Assembly: GCA_910585875.1 (NCBI GenBank)
Contig: CAJUIK010000030.1
Location: forward strand, 3,653-20,059
From: an uncultured Eubacteriales bacterium
GTDB lineage: Bacteria > Bacillota > Clostridia > Oscillospirales > Butyricicoccaceae
Reading direction: 5' to 3'
DNA length: 16,407 nt
Shown here: one piece after another, positions 7,084 through 13,609 of the stretch
Layout: each line of letters begins with the position of its first letter
How positions within the stretch are numbered: position 1 is the stretch's first letter
Notes under the pieces: generated by a model
What the model was told of the DNA's origin: nothing
Databases searched by the model: none
The model's input: the letters and a program-made list of their open reading frames with translations, nothing else
Translations under genes and position numbers: made by a program

Positions 7084-7539
7084 TTATGCTTTTCTTCTTT
7101 TGTAAATCACAATCTCCGGATCCTGGCCGCCGCAGCCGTATTCGCACACCAGCAGATGAGTCTCGTCCCCCGCCAGCCCATAGCATCGGTCGTTTCCCGG
7201 AATCTCCACCTGATTGCCCAAATAAATATTTTTGTCCTCCAGCAGCTGAACAGTCTGGCCGTTTGGCAGCGTATAGACCAGATTGATATAAAACCCGTTG
7301 AGCAGGTTCAGGTCCCTCACCTGAAGCCCTGGCACATTCAAGGCGTTGAACTCCCGAATCAACTGTTCTTTCAGCCGCTGGAATGCCTCCAGCCCCCCTT
7401 GCTTGAAGCGCTGGGCGGCTACGCAGACGCCGCCAAAAGGGCTTCCGCCTGTTTCCAGGCAGCCGCCGCACTGCTCTTTGCGCCTGCATTCCGCGCAGCA
7501 ATGAGAACCGCAGATCGCTGTCTGTTGAGAATGTCCCAT
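7084..7539 (-). CDS. Cys-rich DUF3795-like protein, last gene of the minimal SUF unit
   Basis: A 151-residue soluble protein whose N-terminus is packed with cysteines: C10, C14, C15, C18, C24, C27 and C39, then C119, C132 and C136. The layout (CGSHCCAEC, then CGGC, then GVC) resembles the DUF3795 family, which is thought to bind metal; zinc or an Fe-S cluster is possible, but neither is shown. The C-terminal half has well-conserved segments of this family as I recall it: LPNGQTVQLLEDKNIYLGNQ and LLVCEYGCGGQDPEIV. The ATG at 7539 lies five bases after the sufB-like stop, so it is almost certainly co-transcribed. Its ribosome site is weak (GCGG), pointing to translational coupling. The frame is open well upstream, but that part lies entirely inside the sufB-like gene. 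Co-occurrence with Fe-S assembly genes suggests a client or accessory, which is inference. Confidence 0.8.
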   Translation of the reverse strand: MGHSQQTAICGSHCCAECRRKEQCGGCLETGGSPFGGVCVAAQRFKQGGLEAFQRLKEQLIREFNALNVPGLQVRDLNLLNGFYINLVYTLPNGQTVQLLEDKNIYLGNQVEIPGNDRCYGLAGDETHLLVCEYGCGGQDPEIVIYKRRKA

Positions 7540-7544
7540 AGGCG

Positions 7545-8465
7545 TTACCGCAAAAAGCCCTCCACAATTTTTTCCTCGGCCTGCTGTTCCGTCAAGCCCA
7601 GGGTTTGCAATTTGAGCAGCTGTTCGCCGGCGATTTTGCCGATGGCCGCTTCGTGAATCAAGGCGGCTTCCGGGTGGTTGGCGATCAGCTCCGGCGCGGC
7701 GGCCACAGCGCCGTGGCCGATCAAAATGGCGTCGCATTCCGAATGGCCTGTGCAAGGGGCGTTGCCATAGACCTTGGAGCGGAAATCCTGGCGGGAATGG
7801 TCTTTGGCCACCGAGCGGGAAATCAGGTCGCAGCCCGCCCCTGGGCCGTTGATTTCCACATCAAAGCTGGTGGCGGCCTGCTGCTCTCCCTCGGTGAGCA
7901 GCCGCTCCCGCACCAGCAGCCGGGCGTCTTGGGCCAGCTTGGCTTGGGTGACCCGGTCCGTCCTGTCCACGCCGCCAATCTGAACGCTTTCTATCTCCAT
8001 CTGTCCCCCGGCGGCAATTTCAATATAGGTCTGGGGGTTGATCACCCGGGCCCCGGCGCCTTCGCCGGCGCCGACGTGTTTTTCGATATAGACCGCCCGA
8101 GCCTTTTCCCCGACGAAAAACCGGTGGATCCCGTTGTGCCGGGCTTCCTCTTCCCCTTCTGAATGGACGCCGCAGCCGGCGACGATGGTGATATCGGCGC
8201 CTTCGCCGATGTAAAAATCGTTGTACACCAAATCGTCCACCCCGCTTTTGGTGACGCAGGCGGGGATATACGCCGTCTCCCCCTTGGTCCCCGGCGCTAC
8301 GATGATATCGATGCCGGGCTTGTCCGCCTTCGTCTCAATGCGAATATTGGCGGTGGACCGGCGGCCGGCGCACAGGCCGTCCTCTCGGATGTTATAAGCG
8401 GCGTTTTCCGGCTCGCCCATCCATCCGGCCACGATGTCCAACAGCTTCCCTGTCACATGGTTCAT
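7545..8465 (-). CDS. sufB: Short SufB/SufD-type Fe-S scaffold (SmsB-like)
   Basis: A 306-residue beta-helix scaffold protein of the SufB/SufD family. With SufC it forms the platform on which Fe-S clusters are assembled. It is far shorter than canonical SufB (about 470-495 residues) and lacks the N-terminal helical domain, matching the single-scaffold SUF-like minimal system (SMS) of anaerobic bacteria and archaea. C238 and C244 (in PCTGHSEC) and E272 (in LIHEAAIGK) occupy the region of the catalytic cysteine and the conserved Glu of SufB; the LIHEAAIGKIAGEQL block is the family hallmark. The ATG at 8465 overlaps the sufC-like stop as ATGA, so the two are translationally coupled. An upstream extension would lie wholly in sufC. 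No SufS, SufU, SufD or SufA is present, so the sulfur source is not encoded here. Confidence 0.93.
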   Translation of the reverse strand: MNHVTGKLLDIVAGWMGEPENAAYNIREDGLCAGRRSTANIRIETKADKPGIDIIVAPGTKGETAYIPACVTKSGVDDLVYNDFYIGEGADITIVAGCGVHSEGEEEARHNGIHRFFVGEKARAVYIEKHVGAGEGAGARVINPQTYIEIAAGGQMEIESVQIGGVDRTDRVTQAKLAQDARLLVRERLLTEGEQQAATSFDVEINGPGAGCDLISRSVAKDHSRQDFRSKVYGNAPCTGHSECDAILIGHGAVAAAPELIANHPEAALIHEAAIGKIAGEQLLKLQTLGLTEQQAEEKIVEGFLR

Positions 8466-9199
8466 GCCTGAGCCCCCCTTTCCAGCGGGCAGGCGCAGCC
8501 CGCCGGCTTGGTTTCCCCTGGGAAAAGCAGAGGGAAAATTTCCTCCTTGGTTCCCCGATGCTCCACGACGCCGCCGGATACCACCAAGATTTCGTCGGCA
8601 ATCTCCAGAATCCGCCGCTGATGGGAGATGATCAAAATAGACCCCTCCCCCTTGCGGGCCAAGCCCTGGAAGACCTGGACCAGGCTGTCGAAGCTCCACA
8701 GATCGATACCCGCCTCCGGCTCGTCGAAAACGGCCAGCCGAGGCTTGCGGGCCAGCACAGTGGCGATTTCAATGCGCTTGATTTCGCCGCCAGAAAGGCT
8801 GGCGTCAATCTCCCGATCCACATAATCCCGGGCGCACAGGCCCACTTGAGAGAGCCAGGCGCACATGGCGTCTTCCGCCAGGGCGCCGCCGGCGGCCAGC
8901 TCCATCAGATCCCGGACGGTCAGGCCCTTGAAACGCACCGGCTGCTGGAACGCATATCCCACGCCTGCCTGGGCCCGCTGGGTCACATCCATGCCGTCCA
9001 AAGGCCGGCCGTCCAGCAGAACCTGTCCTCCGTCCTGCTTTTTGATGCCGGCGATGATTTTGGCCAGCGTGGTCTTGCCGCCGCCGTTTGGGCCGGTGAT
9101 CACCGTGCATTTGCCGTCCTCCGCCCGCAGGCTGACGCCCTTCAAGATTTCTTTCCCACTCTCCGGCAGGCTCCATCGGATGTTCTTTAATTCTAACAT
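8462..9199 (-). CDS. sufC: SufC-type ATPase (SmsC-like)
   Basis: A 245-residue ABC-type ATPase without membrane partner. SufC binds SufB/D scaffolds and couples ATP hydrolysis to the conformational change needed for cluster assembly. All nucleotide motifs are present: Walker A GPNGGGKTT (36-44), Q-loop at Q85/Q86, signature LSGGE (135-139), Walker B AVFDE (156-160) and the H-loop SHQ at H193. The D-loop region reads DEPEAGID rather than the usual SufC EVDSGLD, in keeping with the minimal-system branch. A short Cys-containing tail (GCACPLERG) follows the core. It is the first gene of a three-gene unit with the sufB-like and DUF3795-like genes. The promoter at 9242-9269 gives a short leader. 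Confidence 0.93.
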   Translation of the reverse strand: MLELKNIRWSLPESGKEILKGVSLRAEDGKCTVITGPNGGGKTTLAKIIAGIKKQDGGQVLLDGRPLDGMDVTQRAQAGVGYAFQQPVRFKGLTVRDLMELAAGGALAEDAMCAWLSQVGLCARDYVDREIDASLSGGEIKRIEIATVLARKPRLAVFDEPEAGIDLWSFDSLVQVFQGLARKGEGSILIISHQRRILEIADEILVVSGGVVEHRGTKEEIFPLLFPGETKPAGCACPLERGAQA

Positions 9200-9241
9200 T
9201 CCCTTTTCCCCTTCCGCTTTTTCAAGGGTTAATCTATACTA

Positions 9242-9269
9242 ATTTTATCATGTATTCCCGGGCCGTCAA
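9242..9269 (-). promoter_or_regulatory. Probable promoter of the sufC-sufB-DUF3795 unit
   Basis: On the minus strand: TTGACG (9264-9269), a 16-base spacer and TAAAAT (9242-9247). It lies about 45 bases upstream of the sufC-like start. I see no clear IscR- or SufR-like operator. Confidence 0.65.
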
Positions 9270-9312
9270 GCCCTAATTGGGAAAAACGCGCCTCAAGGGC
9301 TTCTTTCCCTGC

Positions 9313-9378
9313 AAAAATCCCCCTATCGCGGGCCGCCCCAATCCAATCTGGAGCGGCGCGGCAAATAGGGGGATTTTT
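9313..9378. terminator. Long hairpin terminator after the P1B ATPase gene
   Basis: AAAAATCCCCCTAT (9313-9326) and ATAGGGGGATTTTT (9365-9378) are perfect 14-bp arms around a 38-base interior. In minus-strand RNA the interior forms a second stem (CCGCTCCA with TGGGGCGG, one U-G pair). Ends in five U on either strand, so it can act in both directions. It begins 28 bases after the ATPase stop. Confidence 0.88.
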
Positions 9379-9406
9379 CAGCCGGCGCCCTTTGGGCTGC
9401 GGCTCT

Positions 9407-12046
9407 TTACTTCTGGCGATAGAGCATTCGGATGGAATTGAGGACGCACAGCATGGCCACGCCGGTATCGGCGAAGACCGCCGCCCACATATTGGCCTTG
9501 CCGGTCAGGCCCAAAACCATCACGCCCACTTTCACCGCCAAGGCGAAGACCACGTTTTGCCAAGCTATCCGGTTGGTGGATCGGGCGATCTCCAAGGATT
9601 GGGGCACGGCCTCCATGGCAGAGGTCATAAACACCACGTCGGCGGCCTCGATGGCGGCGTCCGCGCCGCTGCCCATGGCCGCGCCCACGTCGGCGCCGGC
9701 CAGCACAGGGGCGTCGTTAATGCCGTCGCCCACAAACATCACCGGACCGTGTTTGGCGCGGATCTGCTGCAAATGCTCCAGCTTTTCCTCGGGCAGCAGC
9801 TGGGCGTGAACCTCGCCCACCCCCGCTTTCCGGGCCGCGGCCTGGGCGCTCTGCTCGGCGTCGCCGGTGAGCATGGCGGCGGCGATGCCCTGACTCTTGA
9901 TTTGGCCCACGGCGGAAGCGGCGTCTTCTTTCAGCGTGTCGTTGATCAGCAGGCCGCCGATGAATTTGCCGTTCAGAGCGATCAGCGCTTCTGTGCCGTA
10001 GTCTTTGTTTTGATATTGGCTCAAGTCAACCTGATGCTCTTCCATCAGCTTTCGGTTGCCGCACAAAGCCTGGCCAGCCTTCAACTGGGCGCGGATGCCT
10101 TTGCCCGCCAGCTCTTCCACAGCCCGAGGATTTTCCGGCTCCAGGCCCGCCTGTTTGGCGGCGGCCACAATGCTGACGCCGATGGGGTGGGTGGAATTCT
10201 TCTCACAGGCTGCTGCGACGGCCAGCAGCTGGGCTTCTGAACCCCCCTTCGCCGGCATGGCCTTCTGGACGGAAAAATCCCCCTTGGTAATCGTTCCGGT
10301 TTTATCCATAACCACGGCTTTGACGTTTTTCATGGCCTCCAGAGAGACGCCGCCTTTGAACAGGATACCCTTTTTGGAGCCCGCGCCGATGCCGGCGAAA
10401 AAGGCCAAAGGCACGCTGAGCACCAGGGCGCAGGGGCAGCTGATGACCAGGAAGGACAGAGCGGTATAGACCCAATAATTCCAATCGCCCGTTACCAGCG
10501 AGGGAACGACGGCGGTGGCCAAAGCCAGGCCCACCACCACAGGGGTGTAAATCCGGGCGAACCGGGTGATAAATTTATCGATCTGGGGCTTGCTGGCGGC
10601 GGCGTTTTCCACCGAATCCAGGATACGGGTGACCATGGATTCCTCCAAAGGTTTTTCCACCCGCATTTTGAGCAGACCAGAGGTATTGACGCAGCCAGAG
10701 GTGACGCTGTCGCCGGCCTGAACCTTGACGGGCACGGGCTCGCCGGTGACGGGGGAGGTATCGACGCGGCTCTCCCCTTCTACAACGGCGCCGTCCAGGG
10801 GGATTCGGTCGCCGGGGCGGACAATCAGAATATCCCCTACTTTGGCCTGGCCGGCCGCAATCTGCTTGGAGCCGCCGGCGGTAACCAGCTCCACCACTTC
10901 GGGGCGCATATCCACAGCGTCCATGATCTGGCTGCGGCTCTTTTCCACAGCCCGATGCTCGAAGTATTCGCCCACCCGGTAAAAGAGCATGACGCCCACC
11001 GCTTCGGCAAAATCGCCGATGGCCAGCGCGCCCAAGGTAGCCACGCTCATCAAAAAGTTTTCGTCAAACACATGACCCCGGAACAGGTTTTTACCCGCTG
11101 TCAACAGCACCTGCCAGCCCAGGATGATATAGGCCGCCAAAAAGGAGACTCGGGCCGCCAGCTCGCCGGCGTCCAGCCGCTGGACGGCGATGCCGGCGAT
11201 AAACAGGGCCGCGCCGGCCAGGATGCCCCAAAGGGTTTGCTTCTCCTCCCGGCCCTCCTCTTCCGAGGCTTTTTTCTTTTCCTCTCGGGGCTCGATTGTG
11301 GCCTGGCTCTCGATACTCCGGGCAATCTGCCGCATTTGATCCAACAGGGCGTCGGGGTTTTTGGCCGTCACCCGCAGCTGCTTGGTGGCAAAAGTCAGCG
11401 TGGCGTCCTCCACCTCCGGCAGTTCGTTGATCTTCCGCTCGATTTTGGCGGCGCAGTTGGCGCAGTCCAAATTCTCGATGAGGTAAATCTTGCTCCGATA
11501 CCCCGCCGGCGTCCGTTCTGGCCGGGGCTCGATAGTAGCTTGGCTCTCCACGCTCCGGGCAATCTGCCGCATTTGATCCAACAGGGCGTCGGGGTTTTTG
11601 GCCGTCACCCGCAGCTGCTTGGTGGCAAAAGTCAGCGTGGCGTCCTCCACCTCCGGCAGTTCGTTGATCTTCCGCTCGATTTTGGCGGCGCAGTTGGCGC
11701 AGTCCAAATTTTCGATGAGATAAATTTTCATCACCGCGTCCGCAGAAATCTGCTTGTGTTCATGATGGTGATGATGCTCATGACTGTGATGATCATGGCC
11801 GCAGTCGCACTCTTCCCCATCCCCATGATGGTGATGATGCTCATGGCCGCAGCCGCACTCTTCTCCATCCCCGTGATGGTGGTGATGCTCGTGGCCGCAG
11901 CCGCACTCTTCCCCATCTCCGTGATGGTGATGATGCTCATGACCGCAGCCGCATTCTTCTCCATCCCCGTGATGGTGGTGATGATCATGTTCCAGGTTTT
12001 CTTTTGCAGTCGGGCTGTGCGCGTTTTTTTCGTTGGCTTTCGGCAT
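9407..12046 (-). CDS. cadA: Zn/Cd/Pb-type P1B metal-exporting ATPase with His-rich tail and two HMA domains
   Basis: An 879-residue membrane pump of the ZntA/CadA class that exports divalent soft metals at ATP cost. Residues 20-83 are four 16-residue His/Cys repeats (HEHHHHHGDGEECGCG type), followed by another His cluster to 97. HMA domains follow at about 106-176 and 185-255, each with a CANC site (C116/C119 and C195/C198). The core has C537-P-C539 in the membrane, D581-KTGT as phosphorylation site, H620-P in the nucleotide domain and GDGINDAP near 772-779. K839 and D860 in the last helix have the same 21-residue spacing as the Zn-binding Lys/Asp pair of E. coli ZntA, supporting Zn/Cd/Pb rather than Cu. 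ATG at 12046 has AGGAGG seven bases upstream. It lies 41 bases after the csoR-type gene. Confidence 0.95.
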   Translation of the reverse strand: MPKANEKNAHSPTAKENLEHDHHHHHGDGEECGCGHEHHHHHGDGEECGCGHEHHHHHGDGEECGCGHEHHHHHGDGEECDCGHDHHSHEHHHHHEHKQISADAVMKIYLIENLDCANCAAKIERKINELPEVEDATLTFATKQLRVTAKNPDALLDQMRQIARSVESQATIEPRPERTPAGYRSKIYLIENLDCANCAAKIERKINELPEVEDATLTFATKQLRVTAKNPDALLDQMRQIARSIESQATIEPREEKKKASEEEGREEKQTLWGILAGAALFIAGIAVQRLDAGELAARVSFLAAYIILGWQVLLTAGKNLFRGHVFDENFLMSVATLGALAIGDFAEAVGVMLFYRVGEYFEHRAVEKSRSQIMDAVDMRPEVVELVTAGGSKQIAAGQAKVGDILIVRPGDRIPLDGAVVEGESRVDTSPVTGEPVPVKVQAGDSVTSGCVNTSGLLKMRVEKPLEESMVTRILDSVENAAASKPQIDKFITRFARIYTPVVVGLALATAVVPSLVTGDWNYWVYTALSFLVISCPCALVLSVPLAFFAGIGAGSKKGILFKGGVSLEAMKNVKAVVMDKTGTITKGDFSVQKAMPAKGGSEAQLLAVAAACEKNSTHPIGVSIVAAAKQAGLEPENPRAVEELAGKGIRAQLKAGQALCGNRKLMEEHQVDLSQYQNKDYGTEALIALNGKFIGGLLINDTLKEDAASAVGQIKSQGIAAAMLTGDAEQSAQAAARKAGVGEVHAQLLPEEKLEHLQQIRAKHGPVMFVGDGINDAPVLAGADVGAAMGSGADAAIEAADVVFMTSAMEAVPQSLEIARSTNRIAWQNVVFALAVKVGVMVLGLTGKANMWAAVFADTGVAMLCVLNSIRMLYRQK
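11287..11730 (-). repeat. Tandem duplication of the HMA-domain coding segment
   Basis: Two adjacent copies with a 237-bp (79-codon) period. The stretch 11316-11473 is identical base for base to 11553-11710 (158 bp, including synonymous positions). Both flanks of the identical block carry several differences. This encodes the two almost identical heavy-metal-binding domains of the ATPase and points to recent duplication or gene conversion. Confidence 0.95.
11798..11989 (-). repeat. Four 48-bp repeats encoding His/Cys metal-binding units
   Basis: Four 16-codon units in frame, each giving H-D/E-HHHHH-GDGEEC-G/D-CG. The units differ from each other at several silent positions (GAT/GGT/CGT variants), so they are older than the HMA duplication or have been reshuffled. 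Copy number is likely variable between strains. Confidence 0.95.
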
Positions 12047-12087
12047 ATCTTTTCCTCCTGCCTCTCTTTACGCAAAAATTGGATTTT

Positions 12088-12348
12088 CTATAGATATTTA
12101 TCAAGAACGGTATTGAAGCGGGCCAAGATATCCACGTCGCCCCGCTCAATGCCCTCTTTGACACAGTGGTTCAAATGTTCTTTCAGGATGATTTTTCCTA
12201 ACTTGCTCAAGGAGCCTTCGATGGCGGAAATTTGGAGCAGGATCTCCTCGCACTCCTTGTCTTCTGTCAGCATCTGGCGCACAGCCCGCACATGGCCTTC
12301 GATGGCGGCCAGCCGGTTGTCGACAGATTTGTCAAAATGAATGGACAT
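12088..12348 (-). CDS. csoR: CsoR-family metal-sensing repressor
   Basis: An 86-residue all-helical repressor of the CsoR/RcnR (DUF156) family; these bind DNA as tetramers and let go when metal binds. The fingerprint is C33, H58 and C62, with the same C-x24-H-x3-C spacing as the copper sensor CsoR. RcnR-type Ni/Co sensors have His in place of the last Cys, and CstR lacks the His. H4 at the N-terminus could be an extra ligand. The ATG at 12348 has AGGAGG seven bases upstream. It is the first gene of an operon with the P1B ATPase, downstream of a strong promoter and a G/C-run operator, so it most likely represses itself and the pump. The ligand set suggests Cu(I), while the pump looks Zn/Cd-specific. 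Confidence 0.93.
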   Translation of the reverse strand: MSIHFDKSVDNRLAAIEGHVRAVRQMLTEDKECEEILLQISAIEGSLSKLGKIILKEHLNHCVKEGIERGDVDILARFNTVLDKYL

Positions 12349-12368
12349 TGGCGTTCCTCCTAATCCCT

Positions 12369-12386
12369 ACCCCCCTGGGAGGGGGT
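12369..12386. promoter_or_regulatory. Probable CsoR operator
   Basis: ACCCCC (12369-12374) and GGGGGT (12381-12386) form an inverted repeat around CTGGGA. A/T-flanked runs of C and G are the typical CsoR/RcnR operator form. It lies just downstream of the -10 element and upstream of the csoR ribosome site, the expected place for autorepression. Confidence 0.75.
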
Positions 12387-12394
12387 CTGTCTGT

Positions 12395-12423
12395 ATAGTA
12401 CTATGCCTCCGCCCCAATGTCAA
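12395..12423 (-). promoter_or_regulatory. Promoter of the csoR-ATPase operon
   Basis: On the minus strand: consensus -35 TTGACA (12418-12423), 17-base spacer, -10 TACTAT (12395-12400). Initiation should fall near 12388, at the edge of the operator. This is the best promoter match in the window. Confidence 0.85.
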
Positions 12424-12554
12424 CCTCGAAGCGGGCATTTTTCACCGCGGCAATCTGGATTTATTGAGATTTTTTAGATTTTTACTCTTTTTATTCCCAA
12501 TTTGAGACGCCGTCCGCCGTCCGTTTTCCCCTAACCTGTCCTTTATCGCGCGAG

Positions 12555-12589
12555 AAAAAGGCAGGCCCCCGGAGGAGAGCCTGCTTTTT
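12555..12589 (-). terminator. Terminator of the GH25-LysM gene
   Basis: AAAAAGGCAGGC (12555-12566) pairs with GCCTGCTTTTT (12579-12589) with one bulged base. The minus-strand RNA ends in a GC-rich stem and TTTTTCTC. It lies about 22 bases after the stop at 12612. The remaining bases up to the csoR promoter (12424-12554) are AT-rich in part and show nothing I can name. Confidence 0.8.
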
Positions 12590-12611
12590 CCTTTGTGATT
12601 CCCCCTGCCGT

Positions 12612-13460
12612 TCAAGCCGGTATTTGCAGCTGTTGGCCGGGATAGATCAAATCGGGGTTGCGGACGCCGTTTTGCCGCGCTATCTGCTCCACTGTGACGC
12701 CGTATCGCCGGGCGATGGCCCACAGCGTGTCCCCAGGCTGAACCAAAACCGTCTGCTCCTCCGGCCGGGGGCTGGGGTCGGTTTTTTCCCAATCCATGGC
12801 CGGGGCGAACCGATCCAAATCCACATTGCCCTTTATACCAGATACTTGGCCCTGGCTGGTATATTGGAACCCGGCCCAGGTCGCCCAGGCGCCCCCCTCC
12901 CGGGGCTGATCCGGGCCGTATTCCGCAATCCAGAGGGGGTATCCGCTCAGCCTCTGGTCAAAAACATGGGCTGCGTCCCAACTGTTGGAATAGACGGCCG
13001 GTTTACATCCGCAAAGCTCCTCCAACCGGGTCAGATAGGCCAGGGCCGTCTGATTGATCTGCTCCCTGTCCAAGCCGCCGAAGCTCTCAAAGTCCATGGC
13101 GGGCCGGCAGTCCATCTCCAGCCCTTCCATCAGCCCGGCAAAAAATTCCGCCTGTTCCCGGGCTTGTTCCGGGCTGCGGGCGGTGACATAGTGGTAAAAA
13201 CCCATTTTTATCCCCGCAGCTTTGGCTTTCTGGTAGTTGGCCCGCCAATAGTCGTCCTGCCGCCCTTGTCCCACGGCGGCCCGGATATAAACCGTCCGAA
13301 TTCCCCAATCCCGGGCCTGCTCAAAATCGATTTCCCCCTGCCAGGCGCTGACGTCCATGCCCTGGACGGGCTGTCCCTGGGGCTCCAAAGCCCAAGCCGG
13401 CGCCCCCAGGCCAAACGCCAGGCAAAAGGCAGCCAACGCCGCCGCTATTCTCGTTCTCAC
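12612..13460 (-). CDS. Secreted GH25 muramidase with C-terminal LysM domain
   Basis: A 282-residue exported lysozyme-like enzyme that should cut the MurNAc-GlcNAc bond of peptidoglycan. Residues 1-24 are a signal peptide with likely cleavage after AWA. The GH25 barrel spans about 32-225: GMDVSAWQG with D36 at the N-terminal edge, and PAMDFE with D123 and E125 as the expected catalytic pair. A single LysM peptidoglycan-binding domain fills the last 45 residues (QPGDTLWAIARRYGV to PGQQLQIP). I prefer the GTG at 13460, nine bases from AAGGAG; the TTG two codons upstream has a gap of only three bases. A possible -10 TAGAAT (13509-13514) lacks a good -35. It may act in wall remodelling or against other bacteria. 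Downstream of the MATE gene, but separated by a terminator. Confidence 0.93.
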   Translation of the reverse strand: MRTRIAAALAAFCLAFGLGAPAWALEPQGQPVQGMDVSAWQGEIDFEQARDWGIRTVYIRAAVGQGRQDDYWRANYQKAKAAGIKMGFYHYVTARSPEQAREQAEFFAGLMEGLEMDCRPAMDFESFGGLDREQINQTALAYLTRLEELCGCKPAVYSNSWDAAHVFDQRLSGYPLWIAEYGPDQPREGGAWATWAGFQYTSQGQVSGIKGNVDLDRFAPAMDWEKTDPSPRPEEQTVLVQPGDTLWAIARRYGVTVEQIARQNGVRNPDLIYPGQQLQIPA

Positions 13461-13546
13461 AACCAATCGCTCCTTCCCTCCCCGCGCCTTCCGCCGCGCG
13501 GTCCTTCCATTCTATGCAAAGGCCGTCGGAACTGCGCCGGGCTTGG

Positions 13547-13588
13547 GGAAAAAGCAAAAAAACAGGCCGAACCCCCAGAGGTTCGGCC
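13547..13588 (-). terminator. Terminator of the MATE gene
   Basis: GGCCGAACC (13565-13573) and GGTTCGGCC (13580-13588) form a perfect 9-bp stem with a six-base loop. On the minus strand it is followed by TGTTTTTTTGCTTTTT. It starts 22 bases after the MATE stop. Confidence 0.93.
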
Positions 13589-13609
13589 CATTCGGTCTTC
13601 TTTTTTCGC

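Noticed and set aside
11798..11989. Possible CRISPR array because of regular 48-bp units
   Set aside because: There are no unique spacers; the units are contiguous, in frame and encode His/Cys repeats.
10955..12340. Plus-strand open frame opposite the ATPase N-terminus and csoR
   Set aside because: It repeats the ATPase duplications in antisense and gives Met/Val-rich sequence from His codons; no ribosome site and no family resemblance.
13464..13466. TTG start for the GH25 gene
   Set aside because: Only three bases from AAGGAG; the GTG at 13460 has a normal nine-base gap.
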